Source: CBDUXZ01 sp965371325 [NCBI: uncultured bacterium] (GTDB taxonomy: Bacteria > JAUYMQ01). Taken from it: a stretch of 9,222 bases of DNA. Positions 1-6,953 of this stretch are shown one piece after another; positions within the stretch are counted from its first letter, which is position 1; the number at the start of each line of letters is the position of its first letter. The notes beneath the pieces are model-generated. The model saw only the letters and a list, made by a program, of their open reading frames with translations, did not search any database and was not told the origin of the DNA. Both the position numbers and the translations under genes were made by a program. The stretch lies in the NCBI GenBank assembly GCA_965371325.1, contig CBDUXZ010000046.1:1-9222 (forward strand), in the 5' to 3' direction.

Positions 1-25
1 GAGACGCTCCCCGGGAGGGCGCGGC

Positions 26-1459
26 GTGACGGACTTCCTCGAGAGCGTCTACGCGGCGAGCCCCGCCTGGCTGCAGAGCCTTGGGCTGAACGCATACGGA
101 TGGAGAATCCGCCGCGAGCGCTTCAACGCTGAATACGATCGCTGGCAGGAGATCATGTCCGCGAACGAGCAGCGCTCCGCGGAAGAGATCAAAGCCCTCC
201 AGGATGAGTCTGTTCACGCCCTCGTGTCGCACGCTTTCCGGAACGTTCCCTACTACAGCGAGATTATGCGCGAGCGCGGACTCACCCCTGGGGACATCCG
301 CACCGTCGCCGATCTCCAGCGGCTGCCCATCCTGACCAAGGATCACCTGCGGACCCGATTCCAGGATCTGATATCGCGGGAGTACCGCGCGCGCGATCTC
401 AGGATGGGAAACTCTTCGGGAACGACCGGCTCGCCGGTGACCGTGCTCTGGGACCGGCGGGTGGACATAGCGAACAATGCGGCCCACTGGCGCACGCGGC
501 GATGGGCCGGCTTCTCCTTCGGCGAACCCTACGCGAGCCTGCTCGGTCGCACGATCGTCCCCATCAAGCGCGGGCGTCCCCCCTATTGGCGCTGGAATGC
601 GTTCTGGAAGCAGCTCCTTCTCTCCTCGTTCCATCTTCACGAGAAGAACCTTCCCCTCTATATCGAGGCGATGGCCAGGCGGAAGATCCGTTTTCTCGAC
701 GCCTATCCCAGCACGGGCTACGTCCTGGCCCGCTTCCTGGTCGAGTCGGGGCAGACTTTTCCCCTGAAGGCCGTGGTCCTTTCTTCAGAAACCCTGCTCC
801 CCTTTCAGCGCGAGACGATTGAGCAGGCCTTTGCCTGTCGCATCTTCGATATCTACAGCCTCGCCGAGCGCGTCATCTTCTCCGGCGAGTGCGGGCGGCA
901 CGACGGCCTGCACCTCCAGCCCGAGTACGGCGCCGTCGAAATTGTGGACGAGAAGGGTGAACCGGCGCCTCCCGGCGCGCACGGACGCGTGATTGCGACG
1001 GGGCTCGAGAACTACGGGATGCCCCTCATCCGGTACGAGGTCGGCGACGTAAGCGCACTCATGCCCGACCCCTGCGGGTGCGGCATGCCGCTCGAGCGAA
1101 TGGCGCCGGTCACGACCAAGGCGGAGGACATCGTGGTGACGCCGGAAGGGCGCTTTATCTCCTCTTCGACGCTCACGCATCCCTTCAAACCGATGGTGAA
1201 CGTGGAGAAGAGCCAGATCTTCCAGGAGCGACCCGAACGCGTGATCGTGAAAATCGTAAGGCGCCCGGCCTATACCGATGCCGACACCAGCCGGCTCGTC
1301 GGCGCCCTCGCGGAGCGGCTCGGGCCCTCCGTGGCCATCGACGTGGAGTTTGTCGAGGACATCCCGCGGGGCCCGGGCGGAAAATACCGGTGGGTGGTTT
1401 CGAAAGTCCCCCTCCAATTCGGCGCTTCGCGCCAGGGAAACTTGTATGAGCTGAAATAG
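26..1459 (+). CDS. Phenylacetate-CoA ligase-like (PaaK/CapK family) adenylate-forming enzyme
   Basis: This protein of 477 residues belongs to the ANL adenylate-forming superfamily, closest to the PaaK/CapK/coenzyme F390 synthetase-like group. Such enzymes activate a carboxylic acid with ATP and usually pass it to CoA; the acid cannot be read from sequence. Visible motifs are the P-loop-like SSGTTGSP (residues 130-137), YSLAE (277-281, the place of the Y-G-x-x-E adenylate motif), IRYEVGD (335-341), a DPCGCG cysteine pair typical of PaaK-like proteins, and a C-terminal GGKYRWVVSKV stretch that should hold the catalytic lysine of the mobile domain. The GTG start at 26 follows GGGAGGG (13-19) by 6 nt. 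The end is odd: after the natural-looking VSKVPLQF terminus, the last residues (about LYELK) and the TAG lie in the left arm of a 47-nt palindrome, so the native stop may have been displaced. Relatives often occur in polysaccharide or exosortase loci, but the upstream neighbour is outside the window. The family is well supported; the substrate is unknown. Confidence 0.88.
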   Translation: MTDFLESVYAASPAWLQSLGLNAYGWRIRRERFNAEYDRWQEIMSANEQRSAEEIKALQDESVHALVSHAFRNVPYYSEIMRERGLTPGDIRTVADLQRLPILTKDHLRTRFQDLISREYRARDLRMGNSSGTTGSPVTVLWDRRVDIANNAAHWRTRRWAGFSFGEPYASLLGRTIVPIKRGRPPYWRWNAFWKQLLLSSFHLHEKNLPLYIEAMARRKIRFLDAYPSTGYVLARFLVESGQTFPLKAVVLSSETLLPFQRETIEQAFACRIFDIYSLAERVIFSGECGRHDGLHLQPEYGAVEIVDEKGEPAPPGAHGRVIATGLENYGMPLIRYEVGDVSALMPDPCGCGMPLERMAPVTTKAEDIVVTPEGRFISSSTLTHPFKPMVNVEKSQIFQERPERVIVKIVRRPAYTDADTSRLVGALAERLGPSVAIDVEFVEDIPRGPGGKYRWVVSKVPLQFGASRQGNLYELK

Positions 1460-1490
1460 TGGGGTCAGACCCCATTATTCCAGCTCATAC
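1444..1490. repeat. 47-nt near-perfect palindrome (REP-like element) overlapping the ligase stop codon
   Basis: Two 23-nt arms (1444-1466 and 1468-1490) flank a single central A at 1467. By hand, 21 of 23 positions pair as Watson-Crick, with one G-T wobble and one A-C mismatch. The core is TGGGGTCAGACCCCA. The ligase stop codon (1457-1459) is inside the left arm. No T-run follows the right arm, so it is not a classical intrinsic terminator, although the RNA hairpin would be very stable and could protect the 3' end or slow the polymerase. From memory, GGGGTCAGACCCC palindromes recur as intergenic repeats in several GC-rich bacterial genomes, sometimes with REP-associated tyrosine transposases. 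No second copy exists in this window, so its status as a dispersed repeat is inferred. Confidence 0.75.
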
Positions 1491-1498
1491 GCCGTTCA

Positions 1499-1527
1499 TT
1501 GACAGCGGTCGGGGGGCGGTGTAAAAA
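1499..1527 (+). promoter_or_regulatory. Sigma-70-type promoter for the purH operon
   Basis: A perfect -35 box TTGACA (1499-1504), a 17-nt spacer (1505-1521) and a -10 box TAAAAA (1522-1527, 4 of 6 to TATAAT) form a textbook arrangement. Transcription would start near 1534, giving a leader of about 194 nt before the purH ATG. The spacer is very G-rich, and the layout closely resembles the promoter proposed before ffh at 8937-8965. It begins 9 nt after the palindrome at 1444-1490. The boxes are read directly; activity is inferred. Confidence 0.65.
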
Positions 1528-1727
1528 TCAGTTCGGCCTTGCAGCAAGGCTTGTCCTGCAGAGGGGCGGAGGCAAGCGGCCCGCCACCCGTTTGATCCGC
1601 GCCCGCCGAATTTATCCTGCCGAGTTCGAAGATCCGTATTAGCTTTACCCTTTCGCCCCCGGCGTCCTGGTTGCCACAGGCGAGGGGGTCGCGTTCCGGC
1701 CCGGGAGGCCAGAGAGGAGTCCCCCCC
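1528..1727 (+). other. Leader / 5' untranslated region of purH
   Basis: This gap of about 200 nt holds no convincing gene. A perfect 15-nt palindrome lies at 1536-1550 (arms GCCTTGC and GCAAGGC around one A), almost at the predicted transcript start. A short GGCC-cggga-GGCC stem sits just before the purH ribosome binding site GAGAGGAG (1712-1719). A local AT-rich patch at about 1609-1648 interrupts the GC-rich sequence. I recognise no known riboswitch (purine, PRPP, ppGpp or ZTP) and no PurR-type operator, but a leader this long ahead of purine genes could carry regulation. Confidence 0.4.
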
Positions 1728-3296
1728 ATGGCTGTCCGCCGAGCGATCCTTTCCGTTTCCGACAAGCGCGGCCTCGTCGATTTTGCACGGGGCCTCGTGG
1801 AGATGGGCGTCTCCCTCATGGCGTCCGGGGGAACAGCGACGGCCCTCCGGGATGCGGGCCTCGAAGTCCAGGGTATCTCCGATTACACGGGCTTCCCGGA
1901 GATGCTCGACGGACGGGTGAAAACGCTCCACCCGAAAATCCACGGCGGCCTCCTCGGCCTTCGCGACAATCCCAGTCACACCCGCACCATGTCGGAACAG
2001 GGCATCACGCCCATAGACCTCCTGGCCGTGAATCTCTATCCCTTCGAGAAGGCCGTTGCCCACCCGGACGTGCGGCTCGAAGAGGCCATCGAGAAGATCG
2101 ACATCGGAGGCTCGTCGCTCCTGCGATCCGCCGCCAAGAACCACCGGAGCGTCACGGTTGTCGTCGACCCGGGCGACTACCCCCGCATCCTTGAAGAGAT
2201 CAAGACCGCGGGGGGGGAAGTCAGTGAGGCGACGCGGCGGGAGCTGGCGGCCAAGGCCTTCGCGCATACCTCGCGCTACGACGGTGTCATCGCGACCTAT
2301 CTCGATCGAGCATTCGGCAACGCGGCCGCGCGCGAGAGCGCTTCAGGCTCCTGCGATCCGTTGCCCCAGACGCTCCTCGTATCTCTCCGCAAGGCCGCCG
2401 ATCTCCGCTACGGCGAAAATCCGCACCAGCGTGCCGCCCTTTACGGCGAATTCCTGAATCGCGTCATCCCACTTCACGGGAAAGAGCTCTCCTTCAACAA
2501 CGTTGTGGATGCGAACGCAGCTGTGGAACTCATCGCGGAGTTCGAGGAACCGACGGTCGCCATCATCAAGCACACGAATCCCTGCGGGGTGGGCAGTGCC
2601 GAAACGCTCCTCGACGCCTACCGCAAGGCCTTCGAGACCGACACGCAGTCCCCCTTCGGCGGTATTATCACGATGAACCGGAGTCTCGACATGGCGGCGG
2701 CCAAGGCGATGGACGAGATCTTCACCGAGTTGATCATCGCCCCCGATTTCGAAGAGGGCGTTCTCGATTTTCTCTTCAAGAAGAAGAACCGGCGCCTGCT
2801 CAGGGTGGCCGCCGCTTCCCCGTTGTCCGGGGAGCTCGACTGGAAGCGGGTGGCGGGCGGCGTGCTGGTGCAGGACCGTGATGGCGTTCGCGAGTCGCCG
2901 GATGGATGGAAGGTGGTCAGCCGGCGCCAGCCCACAAAGGAAGAGGAGCGCGCGCTGCTTTTCGCCTGGTGCGTGGCCAAGCACGTGAAGTCGAACGCGA
3001 TTGTCTACGCGCGCGCCGATCGGACCCTCGGAGTCGGCGCGGGGCAGATGTCACGCATCGACTCCGCGGAGATCGCCGCGTCAAAGGCGGCCAAGGCGGG
3101 CCTCGGGCTTGCCGGCTGCGCGGTTGCCAGCGACGCCTTCTTCCCTTTTCGCGACTCCGTCGATGCGATGGCGAAAACCGGCGCCTCCTGCGTTATCCAC
3201 CCCGGAGGCTCGGTGCGCGACGAAGAGGTCATCGCCTCGGCGAACGATCACGGACTGGCGATGGTGTTCACGGGGCGACGGCACTTCAGGCACTAA
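1728..3296 (+). CDS. purH: Bifunctional AICAR formyltransferase / IMP cyclohydrolase PurH
   Basis: PurH catalyses the last two steps of de novo purine synthesis in the cytoplasm: formylation of AICAR with 10-formyl-THF, then ring closure of FAICAR to IMP. The 522 residues fit the family (E. coli about 529). The N-terminal MGS-like cyclohydrolase domain shows SVSDK, ASGGTA and [14 protein letters not shown] (from residue 61). The C-terminal transformylase domain shows [18 protein letters not shown] (281-287, with the catalytic Lys-His pair), GQMSRIDS (Met 441), [14 protein letters not shown] and the terminal [10 protein letters not shown] chose the ATG at 1728 because GAGAGGAG (1712-1719) precedes it by 8 nt and because [12 protein letters not shown] is the usual PurH N-terminus; an in-frame TTG at 1671 would add 19 low-complexity residues and is rejected. 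It is the first gene of the putative operon and lies 21 nt before the dehydrogenase gene. No key motif is missing. Confidence 0.98.
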   Translation: MAVRRAILSVSDKRGLVDFARGLVEMGVSLMASGGTATALRDAGLEVQGISDYTGFPEMLDGRVKTLHPKIHGGLLGLRDNPSHTRTMSEQGITPIDLLAVNLYPFEKAVAHPDVRLEEAIEKIDIGGSSLLRSAAKNHRSVTVVVDPGDYPRILEEIKTAGGEVSEATRRELAAKAFAHTSRYDGVIATYLDRAFGNAAARESASGSCDPLPQTLLVSLRKAADLRYGENPHQRAALYGEFLNRVIPLHGKELSFNNVVDANAAVELIAEFEEPTVAIIKHTNPCGVGSAETLLDAYRKAFETDTQSPFGGIITMNRSLDMAAAKAMDEIFTELIIAPDFEEGVLDFLFKKKNRRLLRVAAASPLSGELDWKRVAGGVLVQDRDGVRESPDGWKVVSRRQPTKEEERALLFAWCVAKHVKSNAIVYARADRTLGVGAGQMSRIDSAEIAASKAAKAGLGLAGCAVASDAFFPFRDSVDAMAKTGASCVIHPGGSVRDEEVIASANDHGLAMVFTGRRHFRH

Positions 3297-3317
3297 CGAA
3301 GATGCGGAGGTCATCGC

Positions 3318-4391
3318 ATGCGCGCCGCTACCTACAACGGCCGTCGTGACGTCAGGCTTGAAACAGTCGCCGATCCGAAGATCGAATCGCCCGACGATGT
3401 GATCCTGACAATCACCTCCTCCGCGATCAGCGCGTCCGAGGTCGAGCTCTACTACAGGCACGGGGTTGACTACGTTCCCATCGGGACGGTGCTCGGACAC
3501 GAATACGTCGGTATTGTCGAGGAGGTGGGGAAGAGCGTCATGCGCGTGCGGAAGGGCGATCGCGTGATCGGAGCCCCCAATCCGAGTTGCGGCGCCTGTC
3601 GGGAATGTCGCGCCAAGCTCTATAGCCAGTGCCGGGTGACGAGGGGAGCGACGTTCGGAGGGACGCTTTCGGGATCCCACGCCGAGGCGATGCGCGTCCC
3701 CTTCGGAGACAAAACCCTGGCGCGTGTGCCGCAGGATCTTTCGGATGAGCAGGTTGTGGGCATTGGCGATCAGTTCGCCGGGGCGCTTTACTTCGCCTCC
3801 CTCGGCGGAGATCTTCGCGGAAAGCCCGTCGGGGTTCTCGGGATGGGACTCCTGGGCCTGATGGCGGTAACGGCGCTCCGCCTTCTGGATGCGGATCCGG
3901 TTATCGCCATCGACGTAATCCCCGAGCGGCTCGCAAGGGCGGAGGGCCTGGGGGCGGTGCCCGTCGACGCTCGAACAGAACGGGTGGGACGGCGGATGCG
4001 GGAGCTTTCAGACGGGGTCGGCGTCGATTTCGTGATCGACGCCTCTTCCGACGCGCTTGCGCTCACCCTTGGTGTGGGCGGAATGGCGCCCGGCGGCACG
4101 CTCGTTCTGGGGGGGACGCGGGTGGAGGATCCACTTCCCCTGCCCGCGGCAACACGCTGGAAGAACATTCGCGTCTTCCCGGCCATGCCGCAGAGTGCGG
4201 GGTGGATCCGGCTTGCCCTGCAATGGATCTCGGAGGGGAGGCTCGATCTTGCCTCTTTTGCGACCGACAAGTTGCCCCTCGAAGACGCACCAGCCGGATT
4301 CCTCCGGCTCGATCGGTCGCCGCTTTTCGGTTTCGAGGAAGATTACAACCCCGTCGCCGAGTCGTGTCTCATGGTGACGCTGCAACCGTAA
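3318..4391 (+). CDS. Zinc-type medium-chain (MDR) alcohol dehydrogenase family protein, non-canonical zinc site
   Basis: This 357-residue MDR-superfamily oxidoreductase is probably soluble and NAD(H)-dependent; the substrate is unknown. The GroES-like N-terminal domain has GHE at 60-62 and the four structural-zinc cysteines C91, C94, C97 and C105 with the standard C-x2-C-x2-C-x7-C spacing. The Rossmann fold shows G175-x-G177-x-x-G180, and D199 at the end of the second strand suggests NAD rather than NADP. The position normally occupied by the first catalytic-zinc cysteine (ICGSD/ICGTD in relatives) reads ISASE, with S38 for Cys and E41 for Asp. H61, E62 and D151 remain as possible ligands, so the active site may bind metal atypically or not at all. 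The ATG at 3318 follows GGAGG (3306-3310) by 7 nt. It lies 21 nt after purH and 28 nt before purD, so co-transcription is likely. No purine step needs such an enzyme. The family is certain; the function is open. Confidence 0.92.
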   Translation: MRAATYNGRRDVRLETVADPKIESPDDVILTITSSAISASEVELYYRHGVDYVPIGTVLGHEYVGIVEEVGKSVMRVRKGDRVIGAPNPSCGACRECRAKLYSQCRVTRGATFGGTLSGSHAEAMRVPFGDKTLARVPQDLSDEQVVGIGDQFAGALYFASLGGDLRGKPVGVLGMGLLGLMAVTALRLLDADPVIAIDVIPERLARAEGLGAVPVDARTERVGRRMRELSDGVGVDFVIDASSDALALTLGVGGMAPGGTLVLGGTRVEDPLPLPAATRWKNIRVFPAMPQSAGWIRLALQWISEGRLDLASFATDKLPLEDAPAGFLRLDRSPLFGFEEDYNPVAESCLMVTLQP

Positions 4392-4419
4392 TGCCCCCGT
4401 ACGCGCGGAGAAGGCTTCG

Positions 4420-5697
4420 TTGAAAGTTCTGATTGTCGGCGGCGGTGGCCGCGAGCACGCCCTCGCGTGGAAGATTGCCGGCTCTCCCCTGGCGGAGAAG
4501 ATATGGGCCGCGCCGGGCAACGCGGGGATTGCCGACGTGGCGGAGTGCCTGTCGATCTCGGCGGGGGACATTGACGGTCTCCTCGCGTTCGCGAAGAGAG
4601 AACGGCCCGACCTTACGGTGATAGGACCGGAAGCGCCCCTCGTCGGAGGCGTCGTTGATCGTTTCGAGGAGGCTGGGTTCTGCATCTTCGGCCCCCGCGC
4701 ACAGGCGGCGCAGATCGAAGGAAGCAAGGCGTTTGCCAAGGAGATCATGGAGCGGCACGGCATTCCAACGGCCGGCTATGAGACGTTCGAGGCTGCCGAT
4801 GCCGCCCTTGCCTGGCTTCGCGAACAGAGGCCGCCCATCGTCGTGAAGGCGGACGGTCTGGCCGCCGGCAAGGGCGTTTTCGTTGCCGAGACCCTGGAAG
4901 CGGCCGAGAGCGCGGTGAGCGAGATCATGCGCGATCGCAGACTGGGCGAGGCGGGCGCGCGGGTGGTTATTGAAGAGTTTCTCGAGGGCGAAGAAGCGAG
5001 CTTCATCGCCCTGACGGATGGGCGGAAGATCGTGCCCCTCGCCTCGAGCCAGGATCACAAGCGTCTTCTGGAGGGCGATCGGGGCCCCAACACGGGCGGG
5101 ATGGGCGCTTACTCGCCTGCGCCGATCGTGAGCCCTGAAATTCACGATAAGATCATGAACCAGGTCATGAAGCCCCTGGTGGAGGCGCTGGCGAAGGAGG
5201 GAACCCCTTACCGGGGGGTCCTCTACGCGGGCCTTATGATCAGGGGCGGCGAGATCTCGGTGCTCGAGATCAACGCGCGCTTCGGCGATCCCGAGGCGCA
5301 GCCGCTGCTGGCCCGGATGACGGGCGATCTTCTCCCCCTTCTCAAGGCGGTGGCGGATGGCGACCTGGGAGATCACACTTTCACCTGGGACCCCCGTCCG
5401 GCCGTCTGCGTGGTGATGGCGGCCGAGGGGTATCCGGCCTCTTCGAAGAAGGGGGCGGCGATCGCGGGGCTCGCGGACGCCTCTTCGATGAAAGACGTCC
5501 TTGTCTTTCACGCCGGCACGAAGCGCGCGGGGGAGGGCACCGTGGTCTCGGGCGGCCGTGTGCTCGGGGTAACGGCGCTCGGCGACGACCTGGCCGAGGC
5601 GCGTGATCGCGCCTATGAGGCGGTGGATAGAATTCGATGGGACGGCGCCCAGTTCCGCCGTGACATTGCGCATCGCGCCCTTGGAAGGCGTCCTTAG
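4420..5697 (+). CDS. purD: Phosphoribosylamine-glycine ligase (GAR synthetase) PurD
   Basis: PurD is an ATP-grasp ligase that joins 5-phosphoribosylamine and glycine with ATP to give GAR, the second step of purine synthesis. At 425 residues it matches the bacterial monofunctional enzyme (E. coli 429). Motifs in order are GGGGREHALAWK near the N-terminus (glycines 7-10), GPEAPLVGG (from residue 69), KADGLAAGKGV (K143, ATP-grasp lysine region), EEFLEGEEASF, SSQDHKR, GPNTGGMGAYSP (222-233, the family signature) and the metal-binding INARFGDPE (284-292). The C-terminal part continues in register. The start is TTG at 4420, preceded by GGAGAAGG (4407-4414); the next residues, KVLIVGGGG, are the expected N-terminus. 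The weak TTG start could reduce translation relative to neighbours. The gap to purE is 59 nt, the longest in the operon, with no clear terminator. Confidence 0.98.
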   Translation: MKVLIVGGGGREHALAWKIAGSPLAEKIWAAPGNAGIADVAECLSISAGDIDGLLAFAKRERPDLTVIGPEAPLVGGVVDRFEEAGFCIFGPRAQAAQIEGSKAFAKEIMERHGIPTAGYETFEAADAALAWLREQRPPIVVKADGLAAGKGVFVAETLEAAESAVSEIMRDRRLGEAGARVVIEEFLEGEEASFIALTDGRKIVPLASSQDHKRLLEGDRGPNTGGMGAYSPAPIVSPEIHDKIMNQVMKPLVEALAKEGTPYRGVLYAGLMIRGGEISVLEINARFGDPEAQPLLARMTGDLLPLLKAVADGDLGDHTFTWDPRPAVCVVMAAEGYPASSKKGAAIAGLADASSMKDVLVFHAGTKRAGEGTVVSGGRVLGVTALGDDLAEARDRAYEAVDRIRWDGAQFRRDIAHRALGRRP

Positions 5698-5756
5698 AGA
5701 AGCGACCGGCACAAGCGCGCGTGCGCCGCGCCGTCCGGAACATGAGGGAGTATCCG

Positions 5757-6284
5757 ATGGCGAAAAAGTCAGACAAGCGGAGCCCGAGGGTTCTCATCGT
5801 CGTGGGGAGCGACAGCGATCTCCCTGTCATCGACGAGGCGGTGAAGGTTCTTACCGAGTTCGACATTCCCCACGAAATTCATGTTTCGAGCGCCCACCGC
5901 GCGCCCAGGAAGACGATGGCGCTTACCGCTCGGGTCGAGAAGGAAGGAATTGAAGTCGTCATCGCGGGAGCGGGCCACGCGGCCCATCTTGCCGGCGTTC
6001 TGGCTGCCGAGCTGACAGTTCCCGTCATCGGCGTTCCCCTCGACTCCGGCCTTCTGCAGGGGCTCGACGCGCTCCTCTCCACCGTCATGATGCCGCCCGG
6101 CGTGCCTGTGGCCACGATGGCGGTTGGAAGAGGCGGCGCCCGCAACGCTGGTGTTCTGGCCGCGCAAATTCTTGCCCTCTCCGATCACGGCCTGCGCAAA
6201 CGCATCGCCGAATACAAGGCAGCCATGGCCGACGTCGTCGAGCGGAAGGATCTCGCCCTGCAAAAGAGACGGAGCAAGGGGTGA
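5757..6284 (+). CDS. purE: N5-carboxyaminoimidazole ribonucleotide mutase PurE (class I)
   Basis: Class I PurE converts N5-CAIR to CAIR, moving the carboxylate made by PurK; it forms an octamer. The 175-residue product has GSDSDLP (17-23) and SSAHRAP (44-50), placing S18, D21 and H47 where the E. coli S16, D19 and H45 catalytic residues lie. A glycine-rich AGAGHAAHLAG follows (AGAGGAAHLPG in E. coli), then VPVIGVPL and MMPPGVPVATMAVG. These features match class I and not the class II AIR carboxylases of animals and treponemes, so a PurK partner is expected elsewhere. I chose the ATG at 5757 because GAGGGAG (5744-5750) precedes it by 6 nt; the GTG at 5721 and ATG at 5742 are in frame but poorly placed. 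The stop overlaps the tsaC start by 4 nt (GTGA), indicating translational coupling. The tail after about residue 160 is lysine- and arginine-rich. Confidence 0.96.
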   Translation: MAKKSDKRSPRVLIVVGSDSDLPVIDEAVKVLTEFDIPHEIHVSSAHRAPRKTMALTARVEKEGIEVVIAGAGHAAHLAGVLAAELTVPVIGVPLDSGLLQGLDALLSTVMMPPGVPVATMAVGRGGARNAGVLAAQILALSDHGLRKRIAEYKAAMADVVERKDLALQKRRSKG

Positions 6285-6943
6285 TCGCTGCGGCCGAGGA
6301 GGCAAAGGGGGAGGAGGTTCTCTCGCGGGGGGCCACCCTCGATAAAGTGGTCCGGGCGCTCACCCACGGCGGCCTCATCGCGTACCCGACGGAAACCGTC
6401 TACGGCCTCGGGGCGAATGCCGTTTCGGAAAGAGCGGTGGAACGCCTCTTCGCGGCGAAGGGCCGTCCCGGAGACGTGCCCATCGCTCTCATTATCGGCG
6501 ACGTGGCGGATCTTGCCGGGCTCGTCGCCGAAATCTCCGACAGCGCGCGAAAGCTCATGAAAGCCTTCTGGCCGGGTCCGGCAACGCTCGTCTTCAATGC
6601 CACCCGGAAGATTCCCGAGCGCGTCACGGGTGGAACCGGAAAAGTGGGCGTGCGTGTGTCCGGCCATCCCGTTGCCGCCGCGATCGCGAAAGGTTGCGCT
6701 TTTCCGATTACCGCCACGAGCGCCAACCGGAGCGGCGGGGTGGAAGCCTCCTCTTCCGCCGAACTGGAACCCGCCATCCGTGAGGCGGTCGATCTCATCG
6801 TCGACGGAGGCCGGACGCCGGGGAAACCCCTATCGACCGTTCTCGATGTCACCGTGGAGCCGCCCCGAATCATTCGCTCCGGCAGCGTTTCCGAGGGTCA
6901 AATCAAGGCCGTGCTGGACGCCCCCGGGAGGGCGAGAAAGTGA
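6281..6943 (+). CDS. tsaC: L-threonylcarbamoyladenylate synthase (TsaC/Sua5/YrdC family)
   Basis: This family makes threonylcarbamoyl-AMP from threonine, bicarbonate and ATP. TsaD, TsaB and TsaE then transfer the group to A37 of ANN-reading tRNAs as t6A. The 220 residues form a single YrdC domain without the extra Sua5 C-terminal domain, so it is the short type (E. coli TsaC about 190) with a slightly extended N-terminus. Motifs seen are YPTETVYGLG (35-44), KGRP (60-63, ligands for threonine and nucleotide), FWPGPATLVF, VGVRVSGHP and TATSANRSGG (T146-S147-A148-N149). The GTG start at 6281 overlaps the purE stop; GGAG and AAGGGG upstream within purE can serve as ribosome binding site. A second purine-rich run at 6306-6316 has no good in-frame start just after it. 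YciO-like paralogues share the fold, but the full motif set favours TsaC. Confidence 0.93.
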   Translation: MIAAAEEAKGEEVLSRGATLDKVVRALTHGGLIAYPTETVYGLGANAVSERAVERLFAAKGRPGDVPIALIIGDVADLAGLVAEISDSARKLMKAFWPGPATLVFNATRKIPERVTGGTGKVGVRVSGHPVAAAIAKGCAFPITATSANRSGGVEASSSAELEPAIREAVDLIVDGGRTPGKPLSTVLDVTVEPPRIIRSGSVSEGQIKAVLDAPGRARK

Positions 6944-6953
6944 AACTGCCCCG

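Noticed and set aside
785-1417. Minus-strand open frame of 210 codons inside the ligase gene
   Set aside because: It is fully antisense to a recognised enzyme and has low-complexity Arg/His/Gly-rich content without motifs.
1444-1490. Reading the palindrome as a classical intrinsic terminator
   Set aside because: The stem is strong, but no T-run follows on the plus strand and the stop codon is inside the arm, so a repeat element fits better.
1460-1727. Purine or PRPP riboswitch, or PurR operator, upstream of purH
   Set aside because: I could not find the conserved junction or ligand-binding sequences of any class, nor a PurR-like palindrome; only simple hairpins are visible.
1485-2267. A 260-codon minus-strand open frame over the purH leader and N-terminus
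   Set aside because: It is antisense to the conserved cyclohydrolase domain and begins or ends inside the leader and promoter; codon bias explains the open frame.
4369-5712. A 447-codon open frame on the minus strand opposite purD
   Set aside because: It mirrors the purD coding frame in GC-rich DNA, has a composition rich in Arg, His and Gly, matches no family I know, and purD itself is unambiguous.
6597-6953. Upstream extension of the DUF1015 frame into tsaC
   Set aside because: The extra 119 residues are Pro/Arg/Ser-rich and overlap tsaC; the family's N-terminus starts at the ATG 6954.
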